Assembly (NCBI GenBank): GCA_001414345.1 | Contig: LLCB01000121.1 | Span: forward strand, 1-64,000 | Source: Hymenoscyphus infarciens | Taxonomy: Eukaryota > Ascomycota > Leotiomycetes > Helotiales > Helotiaceae | Direction of reading: 5' to 3' | Length of the DNA: 64,000 nt | Part shown: piece after piece, positions 1 to 11,839 of the stretch | Position numbering within the stretch: position 1 is the first letter of the stretch | How the letters are laid out: every line of letters starts with the position of its first letter | Notes under the pieces: model-generated | Told to the model about the DNA's origin: nothing | Databases searched by the model: none | The model's input: the letters and a program-made list of their open reading frames with translations, nothing else | Position numbers and translations under genes: made by a program

Positions 1-515
1 AAATATATATTATATATATATTATTACTACTTTTTAGCCTTTAATAGACTAATAAGTCGATACTTTTTAGTCTTTAATAGACTAATAAGTCTGAAAGAAG
101 TATAGAAATATATATAATATATATATTATCTCTACTTTTTAGTCTATAATAGAATAATAAGTCTGAAAGAAGTATAGAAATATATATAATATATATATTA
201 TCTCTACTTTTTAGTCTATAATAGAATAATAAGTCTGAAAGTAGTATAGAAATATAGAGAATATATATATTATTAATACTTTCTAGGCTTTAATAGACTA
301 ATTAGTCGATACTTTTTAGTCTTTAATAGAGTATTAAGTCGATACTTTTTAGTCTATAATAGACTAATAAGTCTTAAAGAAGTATAGATATATATATTAT
401 ATATATATTATTAATACTTTTTAGGCTTTAATAGACTAATAAGTCTAAAAGAAGTATAGATATATATATTATATATATAATATTAATACTTTTTAGACGT
501 TAATAGACTAATAAC
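1..515. repeat. AT-rich minisatellite array
   Basis: Degenerate tandem units of about 36 and 72 bases fill this stretch. Each carries the core tactttttagtctttaatag or actaataagtctgaaagaag, followed by a tatata-rich spacer. Units differ mainly by C/T and G/A changes, as expected for RIP-type decay. No coding capacity is seen. The array starts before the window edge. Confidence 0.75.
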
Positions 516-647
516 ACTTCTTAATTTAGCCCTAGCTATCTAACTATATAATAGTTATATTATAGCTATACTACTATTAGCGGTTATTCTATAGCTCTAT
601 TAGTTATATATTTTCTAAGCGTTCGTTATACTATCTCGAACTACGCT

Positions 648-742
648 GAGTCGTAACGCTCTAACCGAGTCGTTACGCTCTAACCGAGTTATATAACCCT
701 TAGGAGGGCCAGTTATACCGGTTATAACTGGCTCTCCTAAGG
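648..742. repeat. Short tandem repeat plus perfect-like palindrome (repeat-family end)
   Basis: Two copies of a roughly 19-base unit (gagtcgtaacgctctaacc) precede an interrupted palindrome at 698-742. Its arms read ccttaggagggccagttata and ttataactggctctcctaag around a CCGG centre. A RIP-decayed relative of the palindrome lies at 63132-63177 in opposite orientation, so this belongs to a dispersed repeat family and not to the host gene. It may be the terminus of an unidentified DNA element. Confidence 0.5.
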
Positions 743-780
743 CTCGGGCTCGGTTAAATCAGTATACCCGTGGTAAGCTA

Positions 781-2229
781 CTAGAGAGTGTCCGAACTCG
801 TGAGCCGGCTCGTATACTAATATTAACACCTTTAATAATTTACCTCTTTTACTACTATAGACAAAAACACCCCCTTTATAAGGTCCTAAGAGCTTACTAC
901 TCCTCCTCCTAGTCCTTTAAGATCTAGCGATTATAATATACCTACTAAAATCGAATTCTTTAAAGAACTAAAGAAGAACTAAGCTACTAAAACCGTTACC
1001 TCTATTTCGCGTTATATAGTACTCTCCCTTATAATAGATAAATAATAGACTAAAGAGTATAGCTAACTTAGCTCTCCTACTAAGAGGAGACACTAGAAGA
1101 TGTTATAGTATACTAGTAAGTACTTAAAGATTACTAAAGAGACCTACGAAATACTTATTTCGTTAACGTGTAACCTAGTTCAAGATTAGCTTTATAAGGC
1201 TTAGATAGATTACTATAACCTACCTATTTAGAAACGCTAACTTTATAAGAAGCTTATCTAGTATACTTAAGGAGCTTAGTACTTTAAGTAAGCCTTTATT
1301 AAGAAGGTTATTTCGCCGAAAAATAAGAGAGAATAAACAGAGTATAGTAGTTTATATAAGAGTGAAAAGATAGACGGTTTTTAGTACTTTATCTTCTTTA
1401 TAGATAAAGTATATATTAATACTACTTTATAAGCTTAAAGCTATATCCTCTATAAAGAAGGAACGAGAACTGATCTAGAAAATATATAAGAGAGAGGTAA
1501 GAAGAAGAGGGTTTATATATACGTTATAGAGTACTATAACTAGTTCTATAAATATAAGACGCTCGAGTTCTATAATAACGAGGAAGACGAGATAGAGAAA
1601 CCGAAGCGCCTTATAAAGCCTAGAAGATAAAAAACTAAGTTAGATATATAGTTCTAAGAGTATATAAAGGTCTAGGATGCCTCTCTTACTTATAAGTAAG
1701 AAAACAAGCTTAAGAGTAACGCTATAACTTAGGCGTACTATACTAAACGTCTCCTACCTATCTATATCGAAGCAATTAAAAAGGCGAGAAGAGAGATACT
1801 AGAATATATAGATAAGTAATAATTATAAGAAGATAAAGATCTAAGTTATAGGTTAAAGAAGAAGGGGCTTATATAAGAACTTAGGAACTAACATAATATT
1901 AAAACCTTAGTTTACTCTATATAGTCCTCTAATCTAAACTCTATAGAAGCTTATTAGAACATCTTAAAGCAAAGGGTACGTCGACGTACTTAGAGAACTC
2001 TTATAGAGTTTAAAGAGATAGTTTAAGATAAATAGAGTAAGATTACTATAAAGAAGATATATAAAAGGATCTCTAAGATGCCTAGTAGATATAAGAGAGT
2101 ATATAAGAGTAGTAGGAAGCTAATTAAGAGCAATTTATAATAGATATTTATTAAATTAGGTAGAAAATAGTACTATTTTTCATATTCCTTGCTTAATTAT
2201 ACTAGCTCACGAGTTCGGACACCCCCTGG
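781..2229 (+). mobile_element. Tc1/mariner DNA transposon, RIP-inactivated
   Basis: Both ends carry a terminal inverted repeat. The left end (781-804) starts CTAGAGAGTGTCCGAACTCG and the right end (2206-2229) is its complement starting CCAGGGGGTGTCCGAACTCG. All differences are C-to-T or G-to-A. A TA dinucleotide flanks each side (779-780 and 2230-2231), the Tc1/mariner target duplication. The plus strand between about 890 and 2140 holds a transposase relic broken by many TAG/TAA codons. Recognisable parts are FTDEAH with the first catalytic Asp (about 1400) and, near 1930-2100, the NSIEA...NILKQRVRRRT block typical of the Tc1 C-terminus. The coding frame cannot be functional. The element sits exactly at the 3' end of the large minus-strand gene. 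Confidence 0.88.
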
Positions 2230-5200
2230 TAAGCTTCATCCCTTTCCTCGTCTAACGCCATCACTTCCTCAAATTTTGCATTCAAATTTCTAAGATCAGA
2301 CAACGACTTCTGCACCTTTCCTTTCATCTCCTTTCCAGGGCATGAAATCATCCCAAGCGGTCGAGTCTTCTGGTTCTCTCTCGAATGAACCTCATCCTCC
2401 TGCTTCATCATGGTGTTCAACTTCTCAAACTCGCGAATCGAGTCAATATCCTGCTCTTCCAATTCCAGATTTAACTCCTCCAAATATGAAACCTGGTTTG
2501 AAGGTTCTGATTTTGAGGTTTGAGTTCTTACACTTCTTTCTCCAAGCCCTTCTTTTTCTTCTCTGCCTTCCAAACCCAGCACATACGCGATGTGGCCCCC
2601 GATTGTACTGATACTTTTGGCGAGGAAATCCTCGGGTATATCTACGAGGGCTTTACAGGCTGCGTGAAAGGTTGATGGATCGATTCTTGGGAGGGAGGGA
2701 ATGCTACCTTGTGAGGTCGCGAATATGGAGGATAGAGATGTGAGCCGGTTGGGAATTGCTGCATTTACGGTTGTAGATGCTGCTGTTGTTGAGGAGGAGC
2801 TGTGGAAGGGTACGCTTCTGAATATTGAAAGGTGGGTTGGTATACTTGTGTTTATGGGAGGCGATATGAGGTTCATTGGTTGGTCTGCTGGGATAATTTT
2901 TGGAGCGGGTGTGGATCGCTTGGAACTGGGATGAGGATGGCGTAGCGTGTTTTGTTGGTCTTGGTCCTCTGTAACGCTCGTAGAGGCGAGAACCATATCC
3001 ATGTTTGGGGACCCGGCACCACCTCTCTTTCTTACTCTAGAGTTGCGTTTTCTTTTGGTTGGTTAGTCTACGGTGGTCTGTTGCTCCTATCCTTAGCTTT
3101 GCAACTTCAATACATAGTGATCTTGTGACTGACCAAGAATTTCCTGTTGACCTTGTTCTTCTGGGACATGTTTTTACTTTCGATTCTGCTCCACTTCCAG
3201 TTGCATCACTTCATTTTTCGCACGTTCTAATTCCTCCCCAAAAGCGTGAATTTGCTCTTTCGGCCACTCCTTTTGTACTAGTCTCTCTTTTGTGCGTTCA
3301 AATACCTTCTCGGCAATCCGCAATTTCCCCTGTCGCGCTCTATCTCTTATTCTGTCATTGAAAACTTCATATTTCTCCCCGAAGAATTTCACTCCGAAAA
3401 TGTCAAACTCATCATCCAAAGCCCGAGTGCGGGCTTCCAAATAGTTTTTCCTATCTTGTAGAGAACGAGTCTCTTCTTCAAAGGTCTGGATTTCGCTGTT
3501 GGAATGTCTGCGGGCATCTGTGGAATGTTGGATTTCGATTGCTTCGTTCATATTGTCACGGCGGGTCTTCCAAAGTCGTATATCTTCGACTAGGGCTCCT
3601 TTTTCTTCGCGCAAGGCATCGTCTTTTTGTTTCATGGCCTGCCAGGTCTGTTCTTTCGCCTGCGCTTCTTGTAATTCACGTGCGTCGTTGGCCTTAAAAA
3701 CAGATATCATATCATCTAATTTTTCCAACGGGGTATCGCCGGGAGCTCCGAAGACTTTGATATCTCGTTCAAGGGTCGCACTTGCTTGGCCTTGGGTTTC
3801 GGTTTCGTTCAGAGGGACGTCGGGTGTGTTTTGGAGGGGTACTTTGGGCATGGAGGGCGACTCAGGGGCACTTGTTGCTGGTTCGGCAATAATGCTTGCG
3901 GAATCAATGCTTGATCCTTCGATTTCTTCCGGATCCGAGTCTTTTGCGGTTTCGATTTCCATCCCTGGTTCGGGGAACCCTGAGCCACCTTTCATTCTTA
4001 CACCAACCGCTTCCGAATTCCCTTGCTTGGGCAAGCTCCCGCGCAAGACATCACTATTCCGATCATAGGCAATAAGTCGCAATGCTTCATTGAATTGACA
4101 TTTCGTACAGTAGTTGCTAATTTTGCCTCCGGGTCCCGAGGCTTCCCTCATAAGCTCGTTATAGGAGGAAAGAATGGCCCAGTCGTCATATCTTCTGAAA
4201 CACTCAAGGTGCTGGTACGCCTCTTTTACAGAAATTGGACTTTCCAGGACGTAAACGCGGGCCTGCGGGCCTTTACTTGACTTCTCTTCCCAGCGATATC
4301 TCTCCTCTACTTTTTGGACTTTGGCGAGGTCAATGGTTTGTTGTGTGGGCATTTGGTAAGCGAGGAAATAGGGATGTGCTGACTGGAGGGCTTCTAAGGC
4401 GAGTTGGTATTCGGGAGATTCATGGGAGTCCTTTCTGTCGTTTTCGCCCTTGTCTTCGTGGTCGTTTTTTCCTTCATTGTCCTTGTTCATGGTCATTTTG
4501 TCTTCGTCTTTCTCGAGTATTTTTTCCACTGTGTCGTAGAGTTTGGCAAGGTCGATAGTTTGTCGTATATGCATAGTGTAAGCGAGAAAACCAGGGCGGT
4601 AGCTTTGGGGGCTCGCCCAGTGGAGGGTTTTCAAGGCCGAGATGTATTCGCGGGATTGGTGTGTGCTCTTGTTTTCATCTTCCGGGTCAGTTTCCGTGTT
4701 GCTTATGTTCTTGCCTTGTTCCTTGCGCTTAGCTTTTCTTTTTTCGCGTTCTTTCTCTCCAGATTCACTCAATGACACTCGGCGTCCGTCCTTGTGGAAA
4801 GAGTAGCAAGTCGATAGAGCTTCCTCATATTCTGGATCTGGTTCTGAATCGAACGCACCATGATCTGAAGGAGAATCCGGCTCTTTAATATTTCGGTTTG
4901 GATGGCGATGTTTTTCTTGGCTGTCTTCCGCTTCCTCTCGTTTCCTCTTTCCTCTCTTCGCCGCACCTCTCAATTTTACCATCGTCTCTTCCACCCCTCC
5001 AACAGTCGGGTCTAAAATGATTGTGCTTGGTGGAACATGGACACCAGCGTCAAGAATTGATTTATCGAGAATGCCCATCTTCATGTTAGATGAGCCGGCA
5101 CCGCTGTTGCCATTGCCGTTCCCCTTGGCCTTTCCTTTCGTTTCCTTGGCTGCCGGCGATTTCCTTTTGCTTGAAGAAGGACTCCGATGGTTATCTTCGG

Positions 5201-8200
5201 GGTTTCGGGGCGATGGTTTGCCCGAGTCTGGATTCGAAGAGTCTGAAGAGTCCGAAGACTCGAGATCCAGTCCTACAGTTTTCCCTTTAGCTTTTAGAGT
5301 TTTCTTTAGACTTCGAATCTTCGCTTTCAACTTATCGACTGTGTCTTCCAAAGTCCAAATGCGGTTCAAGGCTTGAATGCGAGCGCCCTGGTGCTTGAGT
5401 GTTCTTCTCTGATTCCTAATTATGCTTCTCTGAAGTTCGCTTATTGTTTTGTGCAATGTCAGAATAGATTCTTGAACTTCTTCCGGGGAAGGATTTTCAT
5501 GCTGTAGCGTTCCTGTGTTCTCCAGTGGTTGCTCAGAATCAGAGTAGCCCACTCGGTCGTCTTCTGAGTCCTTTTCAAGCTCCAGCTCTAGGTCGTGCGT
5601 CCCTGAATCTCGTTTAACCTCATTCTCCGCAGCATCCAATCCAAGCATGACCTCCCCCTCTTCTGTTCGGACATATTCAAACCCTACATCATCCTGGTCT
5701 TGGTCTTGCTCCTCTTCTCCCTCCATTTCAACCTGTTGAGCTCTACTCAATTCCGCTGACAGATCTTCACTGTCTCTCTCCTTACCTCCAACCCCTTTCG
5801 GTGTGTTTTCATTATTTTGATCACTACTGTAGGTTTGTAGATTAATGGTCCAAGTCATTTTGCACGGGATTCGTGGAATAGGGGGGGGGGGGGACTTACT
5901 CCGTACTTTCTTGGCGGACATCACCATCACCATCACCATTGCCACTGCCATCCCCATCTCCCCCACTGGCAAAAGCTGGCACGGTAGGCTTAAAATTATA
6001 CCAAGAACCATATTTATCTTGGAAAACATTCATCCTCTCAGCATGGATTACCACGTTTCCTGGCGAAGAATTCGTTTCGACGAATGCGACATTATACCAT
6101 ATTCCATGTTGATCAGTCAAGTATCTCACATCCTGCTGACACGCATCGGGATTTAGCGAGGCGTTCTTAATAGATTTGAAGTTTCGGGAAGAAGCTGTGT
6201 TGGATTGGCTGGTTTCATTTGATGAATTAGACGAGTCAAAACCCTCTCCCTCACCACCTGCGTTTATTTCGGTGTCTCTGCCCCCGGACCCTCTTCTATC
6301 TTCGCCCCCTTCTCTATCTTGTCCTCCCGAACCTTCCCCTTTACCCCCCTGTGTATTTGAGCTGGAACCGGCACCATCACCCCCTTCTCTGTCGTTTCTT
6401 CTTGAATTTCCATCCTTGTCCCCTTGTGATCCGTATTCGGAAATTTCGTCTTCTTCTTCGGAATCGGCATCTTCGCTCTGTTGTGCGTCTTGAGAAGGAG
6501 ACGGGGCGGCAGTGGTATTGGTAGTTGTGTTCGCTGTAGCGGTATCAATCCAGTGTCTTCTAGGTGGCCCACTTAGATAGCCTTCATTTTCTTTATCTTC
6601 CGAGGTACTTTCTTCTGGATAGGGTTGCCAGGCCTCTGGTGAGGGTGTTCTATCTAGGTTACTATCTTCAATTGGCGGTGTTCCTGAGCCTCCTCTTTCG
6701 CTGACTTTTGCGAGTCCCTCTTCTTCCTCTCTATCGTCTTCGCCACCATTTTCTGGTGCACTCGTGTTCTCGGAACTCGAGCTTTCGTCCTGGGAAATCC
6801 CTTGTGGGTCTAGATCCGAAGATAGAGAGGGTGCGTTCTCGGTGATATCCTCTCTATACATTACCACGTTAAATCCTCCCGCACTCGAACTTGCAGCTCT
6901 GGGGATTGCTCTTCGTGACAGTTCTCGAACTTGAGACAGTTCTCGAACTTGAGCTAGTGTCTCTTGATCTAGATCATCATTGATGAATGGCGGGGGAGGA
7001 TGAAGGAGATGAATCCCCATCCGACGAACGCTGGAATTCATAGATCCTGGAGGTAAAGGGCCTGTGTGAGAGCGACTCCAAGGAGTAGTATAACCGAGCT
7101 CCCCGTTTGGAAAGACATATTTGTGATGGCCATTGGGTGAGTGTTCATGTACTGGTGTTGCAGCGTGGACTTGCCTGTCCAGGAAGGTGTAGTAGAATCT
7201 ACCCTGTTCCGAGTGGTGGAATACCAACTGCCTAGATTGAGTTTGTGGGTTTTGGGATAGGGATTGCGATGTATTGGTATTGGTATCGATGTTGGTGTTT
7301 TGGGCACTATCGCTTTCTCCATCGGATTCTTGTGGTGGTGGCGTTCCAGCACCTCCTCGTTTGTTTACTCGAGTTATATCGCTTCTTTCTGCATCTCCAT
7401 CTCCATCATCCCCGCTTAATTCCGTGCCCTCGGCGTTCGAATCTTCGGTCTGGGGACATCCTTGGGCTGGGACCCCACTTGAAATATCTGTCGTTCCTTC
7501 AGTAATCTCGATACCCTCGCTGCTTCGTCCATGAGGCCCAGGGAGCTGTGGATTCAATTGTGCGATGCTAGAAACTGGACGACGAAGCCTCATCACGTCC
7601 CTAAGATTGATATTTCGTGTTTCCCGAGTGGAACTCCCATCTTCAGTTTGGTTCGACGCTTTGTCCCTTGGTTGAATGACCGAACGCGTGTCCTGTACAG
7701 CCTCTGTCTGTTCAGTTTCTGAGAGAGGTATCAATTCCTGACTTCCATCGGGACGGGTGCGGAATTGAATCTGTGGTTGAGATCTATAAATTACCGGTGT
7801 TTCAAATTGGGTTTGTTTGCTTGATGATCGGGATCGGGTTTGTGGTTGAGACTGGCGAGTACCACTAGAGGTTCCCGGACGACTTGCTTTGATAAATCGA
7901 TCATCAAAAAGTGGGAGTGGTGCGAGTGCTGAGCGAACTGAACGCGCTGATCGAAATGGATTCTCTTGTTCCAGCAAGGAGCCCACCATGGTTAAAGAGC
8001 GGGAGGAACGATTTTCTATTCCTGATCTTAGATTTTCTTCGCTAGTACTAGGATGAACAACCGTCGAGGAACTCGCTCCTCTTGCACCTCGAGGTTGGAT
8101 GCTGGGATGTGTATTCTCTTTCTCGTTATTTTCTTCCTCTGATTGGCTATCTCCATTGGGTTCGTTTCCTTCCAGAATCATAGTCGACGCGTCGGATGTG

Positions 8201-10188
8201 CGTGCACTACTTGGTTGTTGCCGCAGAGCATTGCCTTGTTGTGGGGGAGTTGGAGGATCTTCGTATATTTGTACTGGTTCTGTCTCCTCTTCGGCTGAAC
8301 TTGCTAAGGAGTCTTGTGTTTCCTGGTTGCCAGAGCCACCACCTCGGAGACGCAAATTGTTGTTTTGAAAAATGCCGTTGCTGGAGGAAAGGAGGAAGGG
8401 TGTGGTAAGCGCGGGAGAAAGGAGGATTTGTATTTCAGCTGGAAGAGTAGTTGGGATTCGAACACTCAATACTATGAGGTTGTCTGGGTCGTTTTGGTTT
8501 TGGTCGTCGTCCCCATTGTTATTTTGGTTGTAGTTTGGATTCGAGTTTTCTTGACCAATGGACGCAGGAGAGCCCGAGTTCAAGCGGAGTGAGGGGCTGG
8601 GATTAGATAGTGTATGTAACAAGTCCGAATTTCTTTCTTGAATGGAACCTGAATTTGCAGCCGAGTTTGTTTCGACGGCGCTCTGAATATTAGCTTCTCG
8701 AGAAGAAGCACCAGTTCCTGCTCGACTCCCTGTGGCAGCTTGTTCAGAACTTCCCGATGTGGCTGGAGCGCGTGCAGTTGTGTTTGTGCTTAGAGTCCCC
8801 AAGGGCTCATGGTGACTTCTCATCTCGAGTCGACTCTGGGCTCCGGCTCTTGGGGGTGGTAAACCAGACGCTGGTCTAGAAGAAGATGGTGTTTGAGGGC
8901 TTGGGTTCAATGTAGAAGTTTCGTTTCTGTTTGAACCAGTAAAACGAGAGGAGGTGAAAGAGCTTGCACCGCCACTTCTCACCCCCAAACTAGTTGTTGT
9001 TCTCGAATTGCCTCCAGAATTCGACCCAGCAGGACCAGAGGGACTATTGCGCTGAAAAGGATGATGCAACACAGGCTCAGTCATGTCACGAATTGTCATG
9101 CTATATCCAGTTGCATTTCCAGCAGTTTGGGAAACGCCGCCAACATGTCCAGTCGTTGTAGCTGAGCTGGCAAATCCTCGGTTCTCTGGACGAGATCGAG
9201 TAGTAAAATTTGAGGTGTTCGCTAAGATAGGACACATGAGAGGTGACATTGAAGGGTCATCCGACTCCGTATCAGAGTTCAAATTCTCAGCAGAACCAAT
9301 ACGTCCACTCCCGGTCATAATTGCATCCTGCATCCCGAATTGCTCAGGGGGTAATAAGGCTACAACGAGAGTCCCGCGGGAGCCGACTGCGTAATAATAC
9401 TGTCCTCGATACCCAGATTCTAGAGCAATACCGTGGGCCAGCTGGTCGACTCGTGCTCTTTGGGCTGCGGTAATTTGGGAGGAAGTGGCAGGTCCAAAAG
9501 ATGGAGGTACATTTTCTGTCGTATTGCAGGTAGTACTGGTTGTGGGAGTAATGGTGGTAGTAGAAGGAATCAGGGTGTTGGTTGTTGCAGGATTGTTTGA
9601 AACATTTGGACCATTCGAAAGCGGAGAAGAGTTTGTATTTAATAAACTTCCAATATAAAAATTGGTTGGTGCTGGAGGAGCAGTGTTCGATGTATTAGCT
9701 GATTCAACGAATCCACTTCCTGTGATAAATCCTCTTCCGTATAGATGCCGAACCTCGACTGAATCGGTGGGAAAATTGTGGATTATGTAGTCTCTGAAAA
9801 GAGGAACATATGCCCAATTGAAATGCCCTCTGACCCCTGCGCCTTGGGCCACCAGCCAGGCGATGGTATCGTGAAAGTCTGTGACTGGGGGTTGCGATGG
9901 GGTTTGGGGGGCATTTGGTTGTTGGGAAGACAGAGATGGTTGAGCATGCGAGGAACTTGTGGCGTTTGTGCTTGTGCCTGCTTGGACTGAATCTGCTTCT
10001 GCCGTATTCGAGGTAGGTACTGGGTTTTGGGCTGTTGCGGAAGCATTGGCGTGAACGCCGGAGCTCCCAGGAGGAGAGCTCGCTTGAGCGGTACCCAATG
10101 TATTGGTAGTATTGGTTTCGGGCCCGGCACTATGCGGTGAGAAGTGATTGTGGTCGTCCGTTGGAGCTTGTTTTGGTGGTTGGGACAT
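2202..10188 (-). CDS. Giant low-complexity modular protein, three exons, function unknown
   Basis: I join exons 10188-5900, 5826-3178 and 3036-2202 into one gene of 2590 residues. Intron 1 (5899-5827, 73 nt) runs from GTAAGT to CTACAG. Intron 2 (3177-3037, 141 nt) runs from GTAAAA to CTCTAG, with a CTAAC branch-like site. Both junctions keep frame, and each intron starts on the base before the apparent stop of the preceding frame. Exon 1 (residues 1-1430) is Ser/Thr/Asn/Gln-rich with short aromatic islands such as YRGQYYYAV, QGRFYYTF and GIWYNV. Exon 2 (1430-2312) has a basic coiled coil near 1560-1630, acidic and lysine-rich tracts, an EY-AL-FLAY-QTIDLAK repeat, a lone YCTKC, then a long coiled coil. 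Exon 3 is another acidic/coiled tail. The motif RGG(A/S)G(T/S)P recurs in exons 1 and 3, which supports one gene. No family is recognised. The last nine residues lie in, or are created by, the Tc1 element. Two or three separate genes remain possible. Confidence 0.62.
5827..5899 (-). other. Predicted intron 1 of the giant gene, with 13-C homopolymer
   Basis: On the minus strand the intron begins GTAAGT and is followed at once by a run of 13 C (plus-strand G run at 5881-5893). It ends CTACAG. Joining GA from exon 1 with T from exon 2 gives an Asp codon and keeps the downstream 883-codon frame open. Without splicing, exon 1 would stop at TAA (5898-5896), inside the donor itself. Confidence 0.65.
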
Positions 10189-11481
10189 CGCTGTGTATTT
10201 GTTCGCTTCGCGTTGCTAACGACCTGGGTTGACGATGTGGGAGATTGAAAAGGGATCTTTTCGAAAGATCCTCAGACAGAGAGTTCGGGTTGACTTGTGT
10301 TCGATTTTGCTGATGAAATTGCCGCTCGGAATTTGGTGTTCAGAACAAGGTTGAAGTCAGTTGTGGTAGATAAAAGAAGTGACAGGGGAGAAGGAGAGGG
10401 ATAATATACCTTTTCCAGCGTGGAAATTCAGGAGCCAGAGGTTTTGCGAAAAAAGGAGTGATGGCCATTGTCAAATGAAGGGCAAAGAGAAACTGAAAGG
10501 GCAAAAAGGAGGAGGGAACCGAAATGGAGCAAATACATTAGTAGATGCAAAGAAGATCAAAATCAGATAATGAGTTGGTGAAAGGTGAGTTAGAGAGATG
10601 TAAAGAGGTTCTTAAAGGGAAGAATAAGTGAAAGACATATAAGCAGTATCACAAGCAATCACAAGATGTTAGAATAAAGGAAGCCTGCATATAAAAAAAA
10701 GGCCAAAGATGTACGGTGCTTATGAAATGGGCATTCAAGGAGATACAATAACACAAAAGAGGACCGTCAATAAGAGGGGCCACATTGTAAGTTGGGTGAT
10801 GTCAAGAAGCAAATGGAACGCAATCATCTCAATGAAACCCTGAGACTTCTTCCACTTGAAGAAAGCGGCCACGGAAACCATAATCGGTTTCGTTAAAGAA
10901 GCGCATGAAGTAACAAGAAATATCAAAGCCCATAGTTGGGTATGGAGAAGTTTTGAAAAGGAGGAGGCTGGGGATTTCACAGAGAGAAATCGGCTACCCC
11001 GCTTTACTAACTCCACACCTGACTCTCTACTAGAACCCACCTATCATAATATATCATTCAAATTTCTAGGCTCTCATCATACCCGAACTCCCCCTATGAC
11101 TGCTCACTGTTAATTGGCTCGAATTTCTACAAGAAAATCGAGTACGGATAGTTTCTTCACTGATTCTAGATTTAAATAAGTATATCTCTAAAATAGCTAA
11201 TACCTCAACTATGTTTAACCGACTTGACTGTTCTAGTCTTTCTTAAATATCTAATTTAACCAAATAATGCTTAAATTAGTATCTACTACTCTATAATTTA
11301 ACTTTTCTAGAACTCCATTTGATTCACTTGATTAACCAAATTATTTCAGAGATTATAAATATCTACTTAAAATTACTCAACTTATTACATAATTACATTA
11401 AAATATGCTAGGTTAAGTTCTGTTCAAATTACCTGAGTATTAAAAATTATAACCTTTAGCTCGCTTCTCCCCAAGCAGTGA
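10189..11481. other. Intergenic region upstream of the giant gene
   Basis: About 1.3 kb with no supportable gene. The first 500 bases are presumed promoter and 5' leader of the minus-strand giant gene. Short frames around 10735-11113 lie on both strands, have no recognisable product and look like chance. From about 11120 the DNA becomes AT-rich and resembles decayed repeat. Confidence 0.5.
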
Positions 11482-11572
11482 TACGGCATCCTATATATAC
11501 TTAAAGTCCGAGACGACTAACTCGTAAATCGTGAATCGCAAATATCAAATATCAAAAGTGTAGTATTTAATA
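11482..11572. repeat. Solo terminal-repeat relic of the 6.9-kb TIR element family
   Basis: This stretch begins tacggcatcc and continues with a tataaagtc-like stretch, cgagacgacta and repeated cgtaaatcg/cgcaaat units. The order is the same as at the left end of the large element at 35069. I see no partner end nearby, so it is a solo end, a deletion relic or a small non-autonomous copy. Confidence 0.55.
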
Positions 11573-11839
11573 ATTATTACCTAAGAAATGATCTATTATT
11601 ATCTACTTATTCACTTATCCTTTCTCTTCTATCTCATAGCTAAAATAGAGGTAGAGGAGCTTTCTAGCTCCCAAAAAAGGAAAATACAATTTCCCCGAGT
11701 TCACATTCAAGTCACACATCACACTTGTCAAAAGTACCAAACGCAAACTTTAAATCCTACAATAAAAGCATCTCAAAGAAAATTAAAACCATAAATTCAT
11801 TAAAACTCGTTAACCCCCTCTGCATCTCTTTGGACAAAC

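Noticed and set aside
771..2235. TGGTAAGCT on both sides of the Tc1 element as a 9-bp target duplication
   Set aside because: On the right the TGG belongs to the terminal repeat itself. Aligning both repeats under C-to-T/G-to-A change puts the ends next to TA, so the 9-base match is partly coincidental.
3059..9394. Many plus-strand open frames of 60-190 codons inside the giant gene
   Set aside because: They lie opposite the minus-strand exons, follow their Ser/Pro/Glu bias as antisense shadows, and none has a motif or splice context of its own.
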